Shown here one piece after another: positions 1 to 10,743 of a DNA stretch of 64,000 nucleotides. The DNA is from Stachybotrys elegans (lineage: Eukaryota; Ascomycota; Sordariomycetes; Hypocreales; Stachybotryaceae). The position numbers were made by a program, and so were the translations under genes. Within the stretch, counting starts at the first letter, position 1. Each line of letters starts with the position of its first letter. The stretch lies in assembly GCA_020746835.1 (NCBI GenBank), contig JAGPNK010000035.1, positions 62,001-126,000 of the forward strand, given 5' to 3'. The notes beneath the pieces were generated by a model. It was not told the DNA's origin, searched no databases, and saw only the letters and a list, made by a program, of their open reading frames with translations.

Positions 1-831
1 CAAGCAGCGTCAAACGTCAACCGAGGCTATTAAAACCAAACCCATTTACAGTGCCGTATATCTACTAAGGGCTGAGCTTGGGGACAAGGCTTCGGCAGTT
101 CGATACCTTCTTGATGTCCATGACATCCGCCATATCAAGTCTACCAAGTAAGTAACTCTTACTGTCCAGTGATGAATCTAATAACGCCTGGCCACAGCGA
201 TAGGCTACCCTTCCATTTTAATCAGCAGAGTGTCGCTAGTCTGCAAACCCTCGGCACCTTCTCAAGCTCCTCATACAACTCAGCCCCTCCAACCCTCGCC
301 TATCTCCACCTTGAGACCTTACGACTCTGGCGCAACCAGTCAATCAACTGTTCAGCCTCCAAATACGGCGGTCCACAGATCGCTTCTCTTCAACAGAAGC
401 AGCAACGCCATATCCAACCGGAGAATGAAGTAGAGGATCCCTATATCGTTGCCCTTCTGATTGCCCTCGCCGAAGGACAGAAGCGCCAACAAGGCATGTC
501 TTCAGAGGTGGCTAAGATCCCCAAAGAGACCATGGCGTACTTCAAGGTATGCCACGTAATATTATTTAGTAACAAGCTACTGACTGAGAGCTAAAAGGCT
601 CATCTTCTAGCTCTTAAACAAGGAACCAAAACACAGGGACAAAGCCTCTATTTCTACACAGCTTGCATCCCTGCTGCGTTCCTCGATCGGTTTGACAGGC
701 CATCTCAATATTTTCCATGCGACCCAATTCTCATTTCATACTACCGCATTCCGCTAGAATCGGGTATGAGCACGATAGCAATGATCCGCCGCGTAATCTC
801 TGCTGTGAGGCAGCAGGCGGATAAAAAGTAA
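1..831 (+). CDS. 3' part of an unrecognised fungal gene (5' end outside the window)
   Basis: Three exons join in one frame: 2-147, 198-546 and 598-831. The introns at 148-197 (gtaagt...cacag) and 547-597 (gtatgc...aaaag) have fungal size and keep phase. The joined product has a Ser-rich middle followed by a patch reading EDPYIVALLIALAEGQ near 450-480. The last exon continues with LYFYTACIPAAFLDRFDRPS and ends QQADKK. This arrangement recalls small uncharacterised proteins seen in many filamentous fungi, but I do not recognise a catalytic motif and assign no function. The reading frame is open at the left edge of the window, so the start codon and first exon or exons lie outside. Phase agreement across both introns is the main evidence that it is real. 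Confidence 0.6.
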
Positions 832-1084
832 GGGCAGAAGCTGCGTTGTAGGCATTCGTGAGAGGCTGCCGTACTGTATACATAGAAAAGGTAGTAATTT
901 CGCAGAAGTTTTCACAAACTCGAGGGATTGTTACTATGTAGGCAGGTATATTTTTATCTACCGAACTAGCTGGTATGGTTCCTGGACGCTTGTAGCATAC
1001 GGCTGAGGTAAGTTCATTGAAGGAAACTGTCCCTAGGGACATTGATGGCAATAAATATACGCTGACCAAAGAACTCAGGCTATA

Positions 1085-1882
1085 CTAATAAGCTGGCCGA
1101 TGGCGCTTTTTCGCTTGTGTCTCCAAATCATTCTCTTGTGACCAATCTTTGCGCTTGCCAGAGCGTTTTCTCCTTATTAATCGCGAATAAACGCCCAGGA
1201 GGGAAGCATTGTATTTTGCATCTAATTGTTTATTCGGCCTGTCATAGTTATATGAGCTCATTCTACGCTTTGGGCGGGAAGCCAAATAGTCATTGCTATA
1301 CTGCGAGACTGGCTTTGTTGGAGCTGCATGGGGTGGAGATAATTCTTTACTATCCAATCGCTTATGTGGCCTTTTAATAGAATCTGAGCTTGTCCTTGTT
1401 CTAGGCCTTTTGTGGGAAGAAAAGCCTTGATTGCTATCGCTGTCTTGCAAACCTGGCTTTGTGGGGGCTGCTTGGGATAGGAATAATTCTTTGCTATCCA
1501 ATCGCTTATGTGGCCTTTCAGTAGAATCTGAGCTTGTCCTTGTTCTAGGCCTTTTGTAGGAAGCAAAGCCTTGATTGCTATTGCTGTCTTGCAAACCTGG
1601 CTTTGTAGGAGCTGGCTGGGATAGGAATGATTCTTCGCTATGTAATTGCTTATATGGCCTTTTGATGGAGCGTGCCCATATTCTAGACCTTTTGCGGGAA
1701 ACAAAATATGGACTGCTATCGCTGTCTTGCAAACCTGGCTTTGTAGGGGCTGCTTGGGGTACCACTATAGCCTTGGACATTGAAGATTGCGCTCTGCTAT
1801 TGCTATGGAATGGCAAATGGTATTTGATACCGGTACTCTTGCGCTTTAGAAAGTGTAAAATCCTTCTTCCTAGTAACGGCAT
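1085..1882 (-). CDS. Lys/Arg-rich tandem-repeat protein, 265 aa
   Basis: A single open frame of 265 codons. About 35 residues in it begins a series of four units starting APTKPGLQDS. Two central units are 48 residues and nearly identical, each carrying KRPRTRTSSDS and RPHKRLDSKEL; the first (about 46 residues) and last are diverged. The ends are also strongly basic (RRILHFLKRK at the start, GKRKDWSQE and KKRHRP at the end), with several runs fitting nuclear localisation signals. No signal peptide or membrane segment is evident. Units differ by substitutions that keep the frame open, which suggests selection on the protein. An arginine-rich amphipathic N-terminus could instead target mitochondria. 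I recognise no family; nuclear or nucleic-acid binding is inferred only from composition. Confidence 0.5.
   Translation of the reverse strand: MPLLGRRILHFLKRKSTGIKYHLPFHSNSRAQSSMSKAIVVPQAAPTKPGLQDSDSSPYFVSRKRSRIWARSIKRPYKQLHSEESFLSQPAPTKPGLQDSNSNQGFASYKRPRTRTSSDSTERPHKRLDSKELFLSQAAPTKPGLQDSDSNQGFSSHKRPRTRTSSDSIKRPHKRLDSKELSPPHAAPTKPVSQYSNDYLASRPKRRMSSYNYDRPNKQLDAKYNASLLGVYSRLIRRKRSGKRKDWSQENDLETQAKKRHRPAY
1300..1755 (-). repeat. Tandem 138-144 bp coding repeats
   Basis: Four adjacent copies of a segment containing 'cttgcaaacctggctttgt' on the + strand are spaced about 144, 144 and 138 bp apart. They encode the APTKPGLQDS units of the overlapping protein. The two middle copies are most alike and the outer copies are more diverged. 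Confidence 0.75.
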
Positions 1883-2395
1883 AATGAGATTGGTGAGGCA
1901 AGGAATAACCGATGAAAAGAAGGGAAAGACATACAGTATTTAACTTGCTGTACGTAGTGCCTATGTGTGTGGGGGCTGCCAGTACCAGGGCTTTGTTTAC
2001 AGATTAATTACTAATCAGACGGAAGCCGTTATTGGCGTCGCGTCAACGGCTCATCTAGAGCCAGTAAACAGCTATTACTATACCAGTACTGTAGGTACCT
2101 GCCTACGCTACATATGAAGCTTGAATTCTCAGACTGCGATTGGCCTTCTATTAATTTCGCCACGCGGAGCCATATATGGCTAGCTGAATGCCATGGCTGT
2201 GTGAACATCAAGCGCCAAGCAGCCGATTAGAGATGCATGCGTATGGCCCATGCGGAAGAGCCGAAAATGGAGTTGACAAAGAATCCAGCATGATTAGATC
2301 ATCCGCTGGCTAGTGAAATGAAAATAGCGGCATGTACCTGGACGGATAAATTCTTCTTTAGCTACCGCTACTGATGGCACCATAGCCCACCAAAC

Positions 2396-5300
2396 ATGTC
2401 CGAAACCGGGTTTCGAGCTACGTCTCGGCGTATTCAAGTTGAAAAATCTGCCAAACATATTGGTGTTGCCCGTGTTCAACTTGGTATCTTGCGTTTCCCA
2501 AACGCAAGAAGTCCGGATCCGAAAAACGTAAAACGCATCAAGAATCTGTTCCAGGAACAACAGGGATGTACACCCGATGACGTCTATAATCGAATACCAG
2601 CTCTTATCGATGAGAGCACCTTATGCAAAGCTCTTGCCGCCACAACCTTATCCCGAGAGGCACTGCTCTCTCCTGGGCCCGACTACCCTATACTGGATTT
2701 CCCACCCGGAACACATCTCGCGTGTCTCCGAGGGCAACATCGTGTGGAAGCTGCAAAGCAATCACCTAATTTTGCCGAATTTTATTGGACCATTGACCTA
2801 TTTGAGGCAGGTCTGTTAGGTAGTCCCTATTACTTAGTCCAGTCGGGAAGCTTAACGAAGCCAGATATCAGCGAGGAAGCCAAACAAGATTTGGTGGAAG
2901 AGTATTCCAACGAGAGAAGACCCGACGACGGCGAGTTTTACTATAAGATACGCCTGTATCAAGGCAGGTTTGGGCAGCCGCCGAACCCTTATTTCGAGAA
3001 TCGGTGGTGGTCACGCCTAGCTACGGTATCTGTAAAGGGATCCAGGAACCCAAGGGATCGTCTTAATCAGCTATTCAAGCATGATAAATTTGCAGAGGCC
3101 TTTGATGCATTCCAGCACCTGCCGGCCATTTACAACGGTCTGCGCTTGAGTGCGGTGAATAAGATGATACCAATGAGGTGTGACGAGGTAGATACTTTTC
3201 CATTCTAAAGGAGAGTGTATAAATGACAAACAGAAATTGCTACGCTACCTTGAACACATTAGGAGATTTTGGTATTCCGTCTTTGATAATAATGAGCAGG
3301 ATATGCAACATCTTGATGTAGCTTCCTTGCGTGTACTAGAGCTGAAGGCGCCAGGTGCTTGCGAGGCGGAGACCCAAGTTCTTTACAGTCGAGTCTGCTC
3401 AGGAGAGATCCTTGGGGCCTTTGATAATGAACGGCGACAAACCATTTGGAGGAAAATATGTTCTGAGACAGTCTACTGTCTGGTTCCAAGTCTCACCGGA
3501 TTTTTAGCGATCTTACGCATTTCAAACTTGTGGCGGACAGCTTCAAGTGGCTGGTGCATGTCTCGGGAGAAGAGACCATACAATCTGTCTTGAAGTCCTC
3601 GTATACAAATGCGGATACAGGTCTCTGTCTAGTTCAGGTTTCTGACTCCTCAGTCAAGTCCATCCCAGCAGGCAGAGCGGACCCATTTGATATAGCGTAC
3701 AGGACCTTGTGGCTCTTTGCGTACCGCGAGTACGAGGAAATGCCAGTCGAAGTAAAGAAGAAAGTAGCGGGACCAGCAAAAGGACAAGCCAACGAAGAGA
3801 TACTTTTTGAGTTTGCTTCACTGGCCCACAAGCTCGGTTTTCGATCTGATCAGATCGAAAGCTTGCGACACGGAGATCCGGACCGCGAAATCGCTCGAAG
3901 ACTTCTTCTAACGGCCCGAAGCCCCAATCGTTTTAGATACAACGATCTCGATGGCTGCATTAGACAAGTCGCAGGGTTGATCAAGTCAGCTCAAGCAATA
4001 AGCGACGGTGAAGGCATGGATGACGGCAGATGGATAGACGATGGAAAGCCAGAGCGAAGTGGCAAACCCAAGCCTCATGATCATTTGCGGGATAAATCGA
4101 AGATGTTCATCAATACGCTTCACACTTCTTTGAACCGCGAAACGACAGTCTCATCCTTCTTTATCCAAAGATCTAGCTATTTCGCGTTCTTTGGCAAGGA
4201 TTGCAAGATTGACATGACTCTCATCAATGATATGCCTGGGGAAACGGTGGTAAGTGATCAGGAAATGTTCCAAGCATGCGATGTCGCGAACCAAGAACTA
4301 CACACTGGAGAGAAGGAGACCCTCATGGAGGATCAGCACAGCCCACAGATGATAGAGGAGGATCCTGAGGGACAAGACCAGCACGAGCACGTTATGCATA
4401 TGATGGAAGTCCAGCAAGCAAAGTTAGATCAACTCGCTCAACGTGAGCGGGAGCTGCAAAAAGCATCCGCACGAATTCAAGGGGCCATAGTCGAGCAACA
4501 GAGCAATCTAAGTCAGCTGGTGGTACAAGTGGCCGCCAAACAAAGCACACTGGACCAGCTCACGAAAGAAGCAAGCGAAAAAACGGCTTTTATAGAGAAT
4601 CTGGAGTCAGAGGAACGAAGATTAAACGATGCGGTGGCAAGGTTATCTATCAATGCACGCCAGGCTGAACAGACACGGAGAGAGCGACAAGAAGAGCTGG
4701 AGAAGGATCACCAATCCGCTGTGAATGAGCTTGCCGCGATGAAATCGGAGCTACAAGAGGACATTAATCGACTGAAGGCGAGACAAGCAGCACTGAACTC
4801 GCTTGTTGCGCCAGAACCTCATGTTGTCCATGCACTGCCTGAACAGGCAAATCCTGGAGCCCTCATAACCAATATGGATATAACCTCATCTGAGAATCCT
4901 TCTGCTAGACCATCAGAGGAGCTAAACATATGCAACCCCAGCCCGTTGCAGGCCGTAAAAGCTGGACTGGGAAATCACGAAGAAGAGCCCGAGAAAAGTA
5001 CCGAGGATGAGGGAGACTTGGAGATGCCTGGCAATGCAGGGGCCGGCATGAAAAGCAACCCCTCCAAGATAGGCAACATAAGGTTCCGCCTGAATGATTT
5101 CGAATACGTGGATATCTTTGCTGAGGATTCATCCGAGCTGGACCCTGAACCTCAGGGAAATAAGAGAAAGAGGTACCTACCACAGATGGGCCCAGGGTTG
5201 CAATATATAGGCTCAGGGAGCCAGGTGGGAAATAGCCATCAAAAACGAAAGTCAACAATCGCACCGCAAAATAAACTAATGAAGTTCGATGTGGAATCTT

Positions 5301-6679
5301 TACGTCTTCCAGCGCAATTAGATCAAGGAGTTGATCTTCTGCAACAACTTGGTCCTCTGCAACCAGTACAATTTGAGCAAGACACAGAGCCCGAAGACTC
5401 AGGGAACAGAGTAGGAAACAACTGTCAAGGACAAAAGTCAACAATAGCATCATCGAATAAACCAACGAAGTTTAGTACGGGATTTTCACGTCCTGCAGCG
5501 CAATTAGGTCAAGGATTTGATCTTCTGCAACATATACAACTTGGTCCTCTGCAACCAGTACAATTTGGGCAAGACACAGAGCCCGAAGATCTACCGCACG
5601 GTCAGAAAAGTATATCAATACCAGAGCACAATGCTGGCCCCAGAGTCCCCCCAGAAGAATGTGAAACAGTTTCCTCGATTGTAGCAAAACCAACAGAGCC
5701 AACAGAGTTGCCCAGAGTTACAGAGGGCGACACACCACAGTCTCCTCCAACACCTCCTTACTCTGGAGGCTTGGGCCAAGGGACAGAAGCTGGCCAAAGC
5801 TCAGAGACAAGGCCAAACGGACAATCAACTCCAACCCTGATACCAAACATCTTAACCGACGAGGATTGCCCGACTCGAACCGATATACATCCTAATATGT
5901 CTCTATTAGGCGACCGTCTAACCGCTACAGCTAAAGACGCTAGATCGATTGTAGATGCCCTGGACTTCTCTGCATCCGAGAACCTTGCTGGGCCATTGCA
6001 TGAATCAAACCCACGCGGTACAAGCTTACGGACAATGGTAAAAGCTGGACTTGGAAACCTTGATGAGCTTGATGAAATCACAGATGATGAAGGGCAGGCT
6101 AGCCAACCAGCAGTGCCTGCACCTGCAAAGGAAATTACTTTGTGCTCAACGAACTCAAAATCACAGCTACCACCCGCTGATACCCCTTTAAGTCCCCCAA
6201 GAATGGGATGGATGAGTGCAACGACACGTCCCGATGAATCAAACATATCCGACGGGACCCCCCAGCACCAGATTTCTAATGAGCCAGAAGAACACTCACA
6301 GGTTTGGGGCCTTAGCCCGTGATTCGGGTTCTTGCGCTTACATATTTGTCAGGGTCAAGCGCAAAGTGCAGAACAGCCGAATGAGGCTGCAATATACTTC
6401 AAAGTAAAAGTAGGGGAAGAGTGGCAACAGAGACATAAATTCCTACCAGATCCTTCGGATCCATCACACTTACGACGGATATGCCTGAAGTATATGAGAC
6501 AGAGCTATGTGCTTCAGGATAGCCAGGGCAAAGAGCTCAACCCTCTCTACAAAGAAAGTTGGAATGACCCAGATACTATCTATCTAACTTACTCTCCGGG
6601 GCATGGTCAGCTTGAAGAGCAAATTGAGAAGACTGTCGCCCCTCGTCAAGAAAAGAAGAGAATGGCCGAAAGGCTGTAG
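2396..6679 (+). pseudogene. DUF3723-family protein gene, frameshifted, copy 1
   Basis: The exons give a protein of about 1,390 residues. Exon 1 (2396-3187) has the family motif CLRGQHRVEA (residues 110-119) and an EEYSNE...GEFYYKIR block. A 46-bp intron (3188-3233) precedes KLLRYLEHIRRFW. The frame then breaks: LVPSLTGF in one frame continues as SDLTHFKLVADSFKWLV in another across a T5 run at 3501-3505, which fits loss of one T. The rest holds FFIQRSSYFAFFGKD, a long Glu/Gln/Ala-rich coiled coil (about 4380-4800), a Pro/Ser/Glu-rich tail with an internal duplication and, after a 51-bp intron (6302-6352), a conserved end (IYFKVKV...DPSDPSHLRRI...KYMRQ). DUF3723 has no proven biochemical role; it is known as recurrent cargo of Starship elements. 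A sequencing error at the homopolymer could also explain the break. Confidence 0.88.
5226..5590 (+). repeat. Internal duplication in the DUF3723 tail
   Basis: Two consecutive segments of about 60 codons are similar: each has a Ser-Thr-Ile-Ala stretch, then KFxxxxxRxxAQLxQGxDLLQ, then LGPLQPVQF.QDTEPED. The second carries a small insertion (HIQ). A shorter motif, KAGLGN followed by an acidic stretch, also occurs twice, near 4960 and 6040. Confidence 0.7.
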
Positions 6680-7677
6680 TGTTAAGGATTTACTTGCGTA
6701 TCTTGTGCTGTCCAAATAAGGTATTGGTCAGTGTGCATCGCTCCAGTTTTGGCTCCTAGGGTGAGAGACAGACCCATCCTCTGTTCGAACCCTTGACCCC
6801 TTCTTTACAGCTAGCGCCTTTATGAGGCTCACTAGCGCGTTTTGAAGAATTCACAACTCCATTAGTAGCTCTATTAGCCTTAGATTTTCAAGATTCATAT
6901 CACGACTTCTGTAACTGCATCTTAAAGGCAAAAAGATATTGAAGTCCCCGACACCATCCCGGCGGTCGCTCAAGTACAAAGGAACCAAATGTTATAGCCT
7001 GCCTAATAGGGCCAACAGCCTAAGCCTGCCTTTTCTCGAGCCTTACAAGTCAGAAGGCTGGCTTCGTTCGCTTTTGCCTCTGCTTCTATACCCCTAGATA
7101 GCCCATAAATTCAAGTTTCTGTCGCGCTTTGTGAAGGCCCGCGATCTAGCTCATAAAACCTGGGACCGAGTGTCACCTGCAATACGTGAAGGGGCCCAAT
7201 CCCTCACGTATCTCACGCAAATTCGAAGGCGGGCGAGACCTTACCCGTTGCGCCAGATGACAAGTGCTAGGTTGCGTACAAAGGGCAATAATTTGATATA
7301 TGAGGGTATCCTAAAAGCTCCTTGGACCTTCTATTCCGGCAAAGCTGTTTTGAGATTATCGCCACCCAACCAGAATGGCATGCCAGGCAGGTTGCGGCCA
7401 ACATTACACAGCTCAAGAGCCCTAGCGATACCGAGCTTGGAAAACAAGATAACACAATCCATAGGATTTGAGAAAACCTTCATCTATTTCCGTGATCTAT
7501 TACAATATCTACTGGGCGATTTTCCCATAGGACGTAATGGACGCGATTCAGAATGCGGGGCCGCGCAGAAGTATAAACAGGGGCCCTTTCCCACCTACGT
7601 AGCAGACCTCGGACCTCTTCACTCTTCAATCAGCAACATTCCTACAATCTCTGAATTCTGACAGCAAAGAGCACACA
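6680..7677. other. Intergenic, no supported gene
   Basis: An open frame of 176 codons (7131-7661, +) crosses most of this stretch but has no ATG at its 5' end, low-complexity composition and no recognisable motif. I see no other feature. Confidence 0.5.
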
Positions 7678-7860
7678 ATGGATGAATTTCAGGAAGAGGT
7701 GGTGAATGCAGTTCTTGAGATTCTTGAGACTGGCTATCAAGCCCACAATGGTCGGCAGAGATGTAAGTAGGCTGATAATTCATCTTTGTTCAGACTGACA
7801 GAGAAAGATATGAAGGACTCTTGACTCCACCGCTGTCACCGCGCCTTGAGGTGGACTAGA
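7678..7860 (+). other. Possible small coding remnant, repeated at 9121-9250
   Basis: An ATG in good context (cacacaATGGATG) opens 30 codons beginning MDEFQEEVVNAVLEI, followed by a gtaagt splice donor. Downstream, RYEGLLTPPLSPRLEVD is readable to a TAG, but no acceptor joins the two parts in frame without a stop. A diverged copy of the last 130 bp lies at 9121-9250, with a TAG inside the first part. It may be a decayed member of a small gene family. Confidence 0.3.
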
Positions 7861-8238
7861 TTATGACCTGGCAGGGGAGGCGCCTGAACCGTTGATACCG
7901 GTAGCAAGTGTCAGATGCCCGTTGACTATGGGACGCTCACGATGGGCAAGGACTAGATAACACTGCTAACTGGCTGACCTGATCCACACCAATCTTTTAG
8001 CATAGTGAGTTGGATAGAGGATCTAGAGCTGGCCAGGGTCCTCTAACATAGCGTCATCACCACCTCCTCGGTCCATAAACGCGCTCCTAGCATAGCGAAG
8101 TGAATGGGGTCGAATCTAAGTAAATTGATATAAATGGCACAACCAAAGACTACCGGGACAATAATTGTGAAGCTGACTTTAATCCAGCTAATAGGCTGAT
8201 TTTTCTTCTCTGATAAAGCTGCAAATCCGTCATCAAAT

Positions 8239-8622
8239 TTACTTTCGCTGTCTCTTCCTTTGCCTTTGCAACCGTGTCTTCTCCCTCTGTAAATCCTTTA
8301 CCTCCTGCTCTAACTCCTCTACCTCCTCCTCTAAATCATCTACCTCCTCACCTAACTCCTCTATCTCCTCCTCTAACTGCAACTCCTCACCAATCTCTTC
8401 ATCTAATTGGTCTCTCTCCATCTGTAACCAGTTCCTCTTCTTCTTTAACCGCTTTTTCTTCTCTTCTAACTGCTTTGCCTCCTCCTTTAGCTTCTCCAAC
8501 TTAGCCTTCTGGAGGTTTTCATCGGCATCCATACTGGCATCTGACTGCATTCTAGACAGAATCTCGACGACATCATCATCCACGCCTTGTGTGGCGCCGC
8601 CGGTGGCAGAGAGGTCTATCAT
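8239..8622 (-). CDS. Small highly charged coiled-coil protein, 127 aa
   Basis: The 127-codon frame starts MIDLSATGGATQG and from about residue 38 to the end is almost wholly Glu, Lys, Arg, Leu and Gln in heptad-like order (EEEIEELGEEVDDLEEEVEE is one part). This predicts a single long coiled coil. The C-terminus is basic (RQRKRQRK). No other domain, signal peptide or membrane segment is visible. It lies between degenerate repeats. A partner-binding or structural role is likely only by analogy with coiled coils in general. The repetitive coding DNA could also open the frame by chance, but the long uninterrupted heptads argue for a gene. Confidence 0.5.
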   Translation of the reverse strand: MIDLSATGGATQGVDDDVVEILSRMQSDASMDADENLQKAKLEKLKEEAKQLEEKKKRLKKKRNWLQMERDQLDEEIGEELQLEEEIEELGEEVDDLEEEVEELEQEVKDLQREKTRLQRQRKRQRK

Positions 8623-8784
8623 GCCGCCGTGGTTTGAGGCCGCAGAAGGATAACACTAGGATAGAAATAAAACTTAGTTTCACCTGATGAAGAATGATGG
8701 AGATTTATACAATCTAGAGGGGAACTTACCGCGTACTCGGTGCAAAGAACCAGACACAGTCGGTCGTGATGGTATAGTATGCCG

Positions 8785-8930
8785 TTGAATGTGGGATTTC
8801 CTGATACTGTGCCCTAGAGGGATAGAGACCAGCGACTTCAAGGAAACCCACGCTGACGATAATGGCGATATCAAAGCAATAGATAACAATTGGCAGAAAA
8901 GCTTTGCGACTAGGTTGAGAAAAGCTTGAG
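8785..8930 (+). repeat. Dispersed repeat 'MWDFL', copy 1
   Basis: This copy reads MWDFLILCPRGIETSDFKE and stays open for 46 codons to a TGA at about 8927. Related segments lie at 18868-18960, 49797-49860 and 53428-53475. The nucleotide core is (a/g)tgtgggatttcctg...tgccc.a.gg.at.gag...gacttcaagga. The copies differ by substitutions and small gaps. Confidence 0.55.
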
Positions 8931-9249
8931 GCTTGTGGCTACATGCTGTTAAATACAGTCTACCATCGAGGAAGTAGGCGCCTTTTATACTTCTACTAAT
9001 GCCCATCGTTAGCCCGTGGCGTTGCAATACCTGCATCGTTGGCGCTGGATTGGGGATAGGGCAGTACCATGCCCCCTCGTTCAAGGGTGAAATTGGTTTA
9101 CACCTCACCCCATAATCCTTACAGGCTATGACTCACAATAGTCAGCAGAGATGTAAGCAGACCGATAATTCACCATCGTCCAGACTGACTAGAGAAAGAT
9201 ATGAGGGACTCTTGACTTCGCCGTCGCCACTGCGCGTCGAGGCGGACTA

Positions 9250-10743
9250 GCGCTGATGTTAAAGCTACCCTGAGATATATGGGGACTACTGGCAGCCTCG
9301 GCGGCGACCTGCATGCCGTTTCGGTCGAGGGCGAGAAGGAGCCACCAGTTGGGTCTCGGTGACTGAACTTTTTTACTGGTTGATGTTGCGGTGGGGGATG
9401 GCAAGACTGAGTCAGCGATGCCAATGGACTGAACGCCGTTTGTTTATTTGGTGTATAGACATCTCATTTGATCAAACCATCGAGGAGACCAAGGGCAATT
9501 TGATTCTGTAGTCAGTCTGCCCTGATAATTGAGCCCCCATTGGATTGCCACGTCAGCTAGGCCATGGTCAGGCTACACGGTGTGTGGAAGACCTTAACCC
9601 GGCACGAAAGCCATATTGAATCTAGATCTCCCCATTCGTGGCCGGCAACTTTCGCTGAAGCCAAGAATAAGGCTGAAACATGTGTTTAGGCAAGTTGATC
9701 ATTCATAACCCCAAATTCTTCCAAGGCATAGATGGGTCAAGAACTATATCTACCAAGTGGAGAGTAAAAGGGGTAACCCTGTCGCCAGGAACGACCAGCT
9801 GACCAACTAAGAATAGCTCAATCCCTGAAAATTAAAAGTTCCTATGCAAAGGGATATTCCTCATCAGTGAATTATTGGATGCCAATCAGTTACCGGATCT
9901 GGCCCCTCATGGGCAAACGCAAGCTGGAGAAGGAGTGGCCCTCTCAGCCTCTTGGTTTCATCGCGGCCGCGTCACCGGATAAGCCCCTGCGGTAATTTTC
10001 GATACGGATTGCATCCATCGTGGAAGTCTCTCTAGAGGGAATCTACGTTATAATTAGATATCGACTGGAAATATGAAGCAATGGCTGATACAGCGGGGAT
10101 AACAAGATGTATTGCCAGGAAGCCTCCTGACTGGAAACAAAGTCAGATAACTTATATGATACCGAGTGGTGCGCACCATATAGAGATGAAATACAAACGT
10201 GAAGGGTAGTTTATCAGAACCTGGCATCGGGATCCGAGTCTCGAGATGTTGTACACACTGCTGCTAAGCAGCATAACCGACTAGGGGTCCCAGTCCGAGT
10301 TACTGCCTGCAACACGGCTAGTCCATCTATTACGCGTTTCATTTACCATCATGCATTGCCACTCTCCACATTCCTCTGCATCGGCCTTCCCGAAGTCTGC
10401 CTTTTCTGCCTGTAGAGTATAAACCCAGCCTCCATACGATCCAGGAGTCAAGAGGGTTAAGTGGCTCTTCCTCTTAATGTAAGACTCTCATTTTAGCTCT
10501 TATTATTGTGCTTAGTCTTGTACCCTCACTTGACCCAATCTTTATGCTGACGTGGCCATGATGCCATTTCGTCCCGCAGGACTAAGTCCCCTAACCCCCC
10601 CAAGTCCTAAGGTATCCATTGATATAGCTCTCTATATAAACCCCAGTATCACCTCTGTAACATGAAATATACTCTTTAATTACAACAACACACTCTTCCT
10701 TCCTTACTCCAATCCTTGGTCGCCCACGCAATATAACGAAAAG
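9250..10743. other. Intergenic, no supported gene
   Basis: No convincing coding frame. It includes one copy of a TGCTGACGTGGCCATG box (10545-10560) and the promoter of the downstream protease gene. Confidence 0.5.
10545..10560 (+). repeat. ACGTGGCC box, copy 1
   Basis: TGCTGACGTGGCCATG. Close matches occur at 22026-22041 (inverted), 33688-33700 (inverted), 36013-36028 and 37965-37980. At 22 kb and 38 kb the box sits at the edge of a longer shared repeat. Here it lies about 190 bp upstream of the protease start; it contains TGACGT, a bZIP-type core, but a regulatory role is not shown. Confidence 0.5.

Noticed and set aside
7131..7661. 176-codon plus-strand frame
   Set aside because: No ATG at its 5' end, no domain, no splice context; kept only as a note in the intergenic entry.
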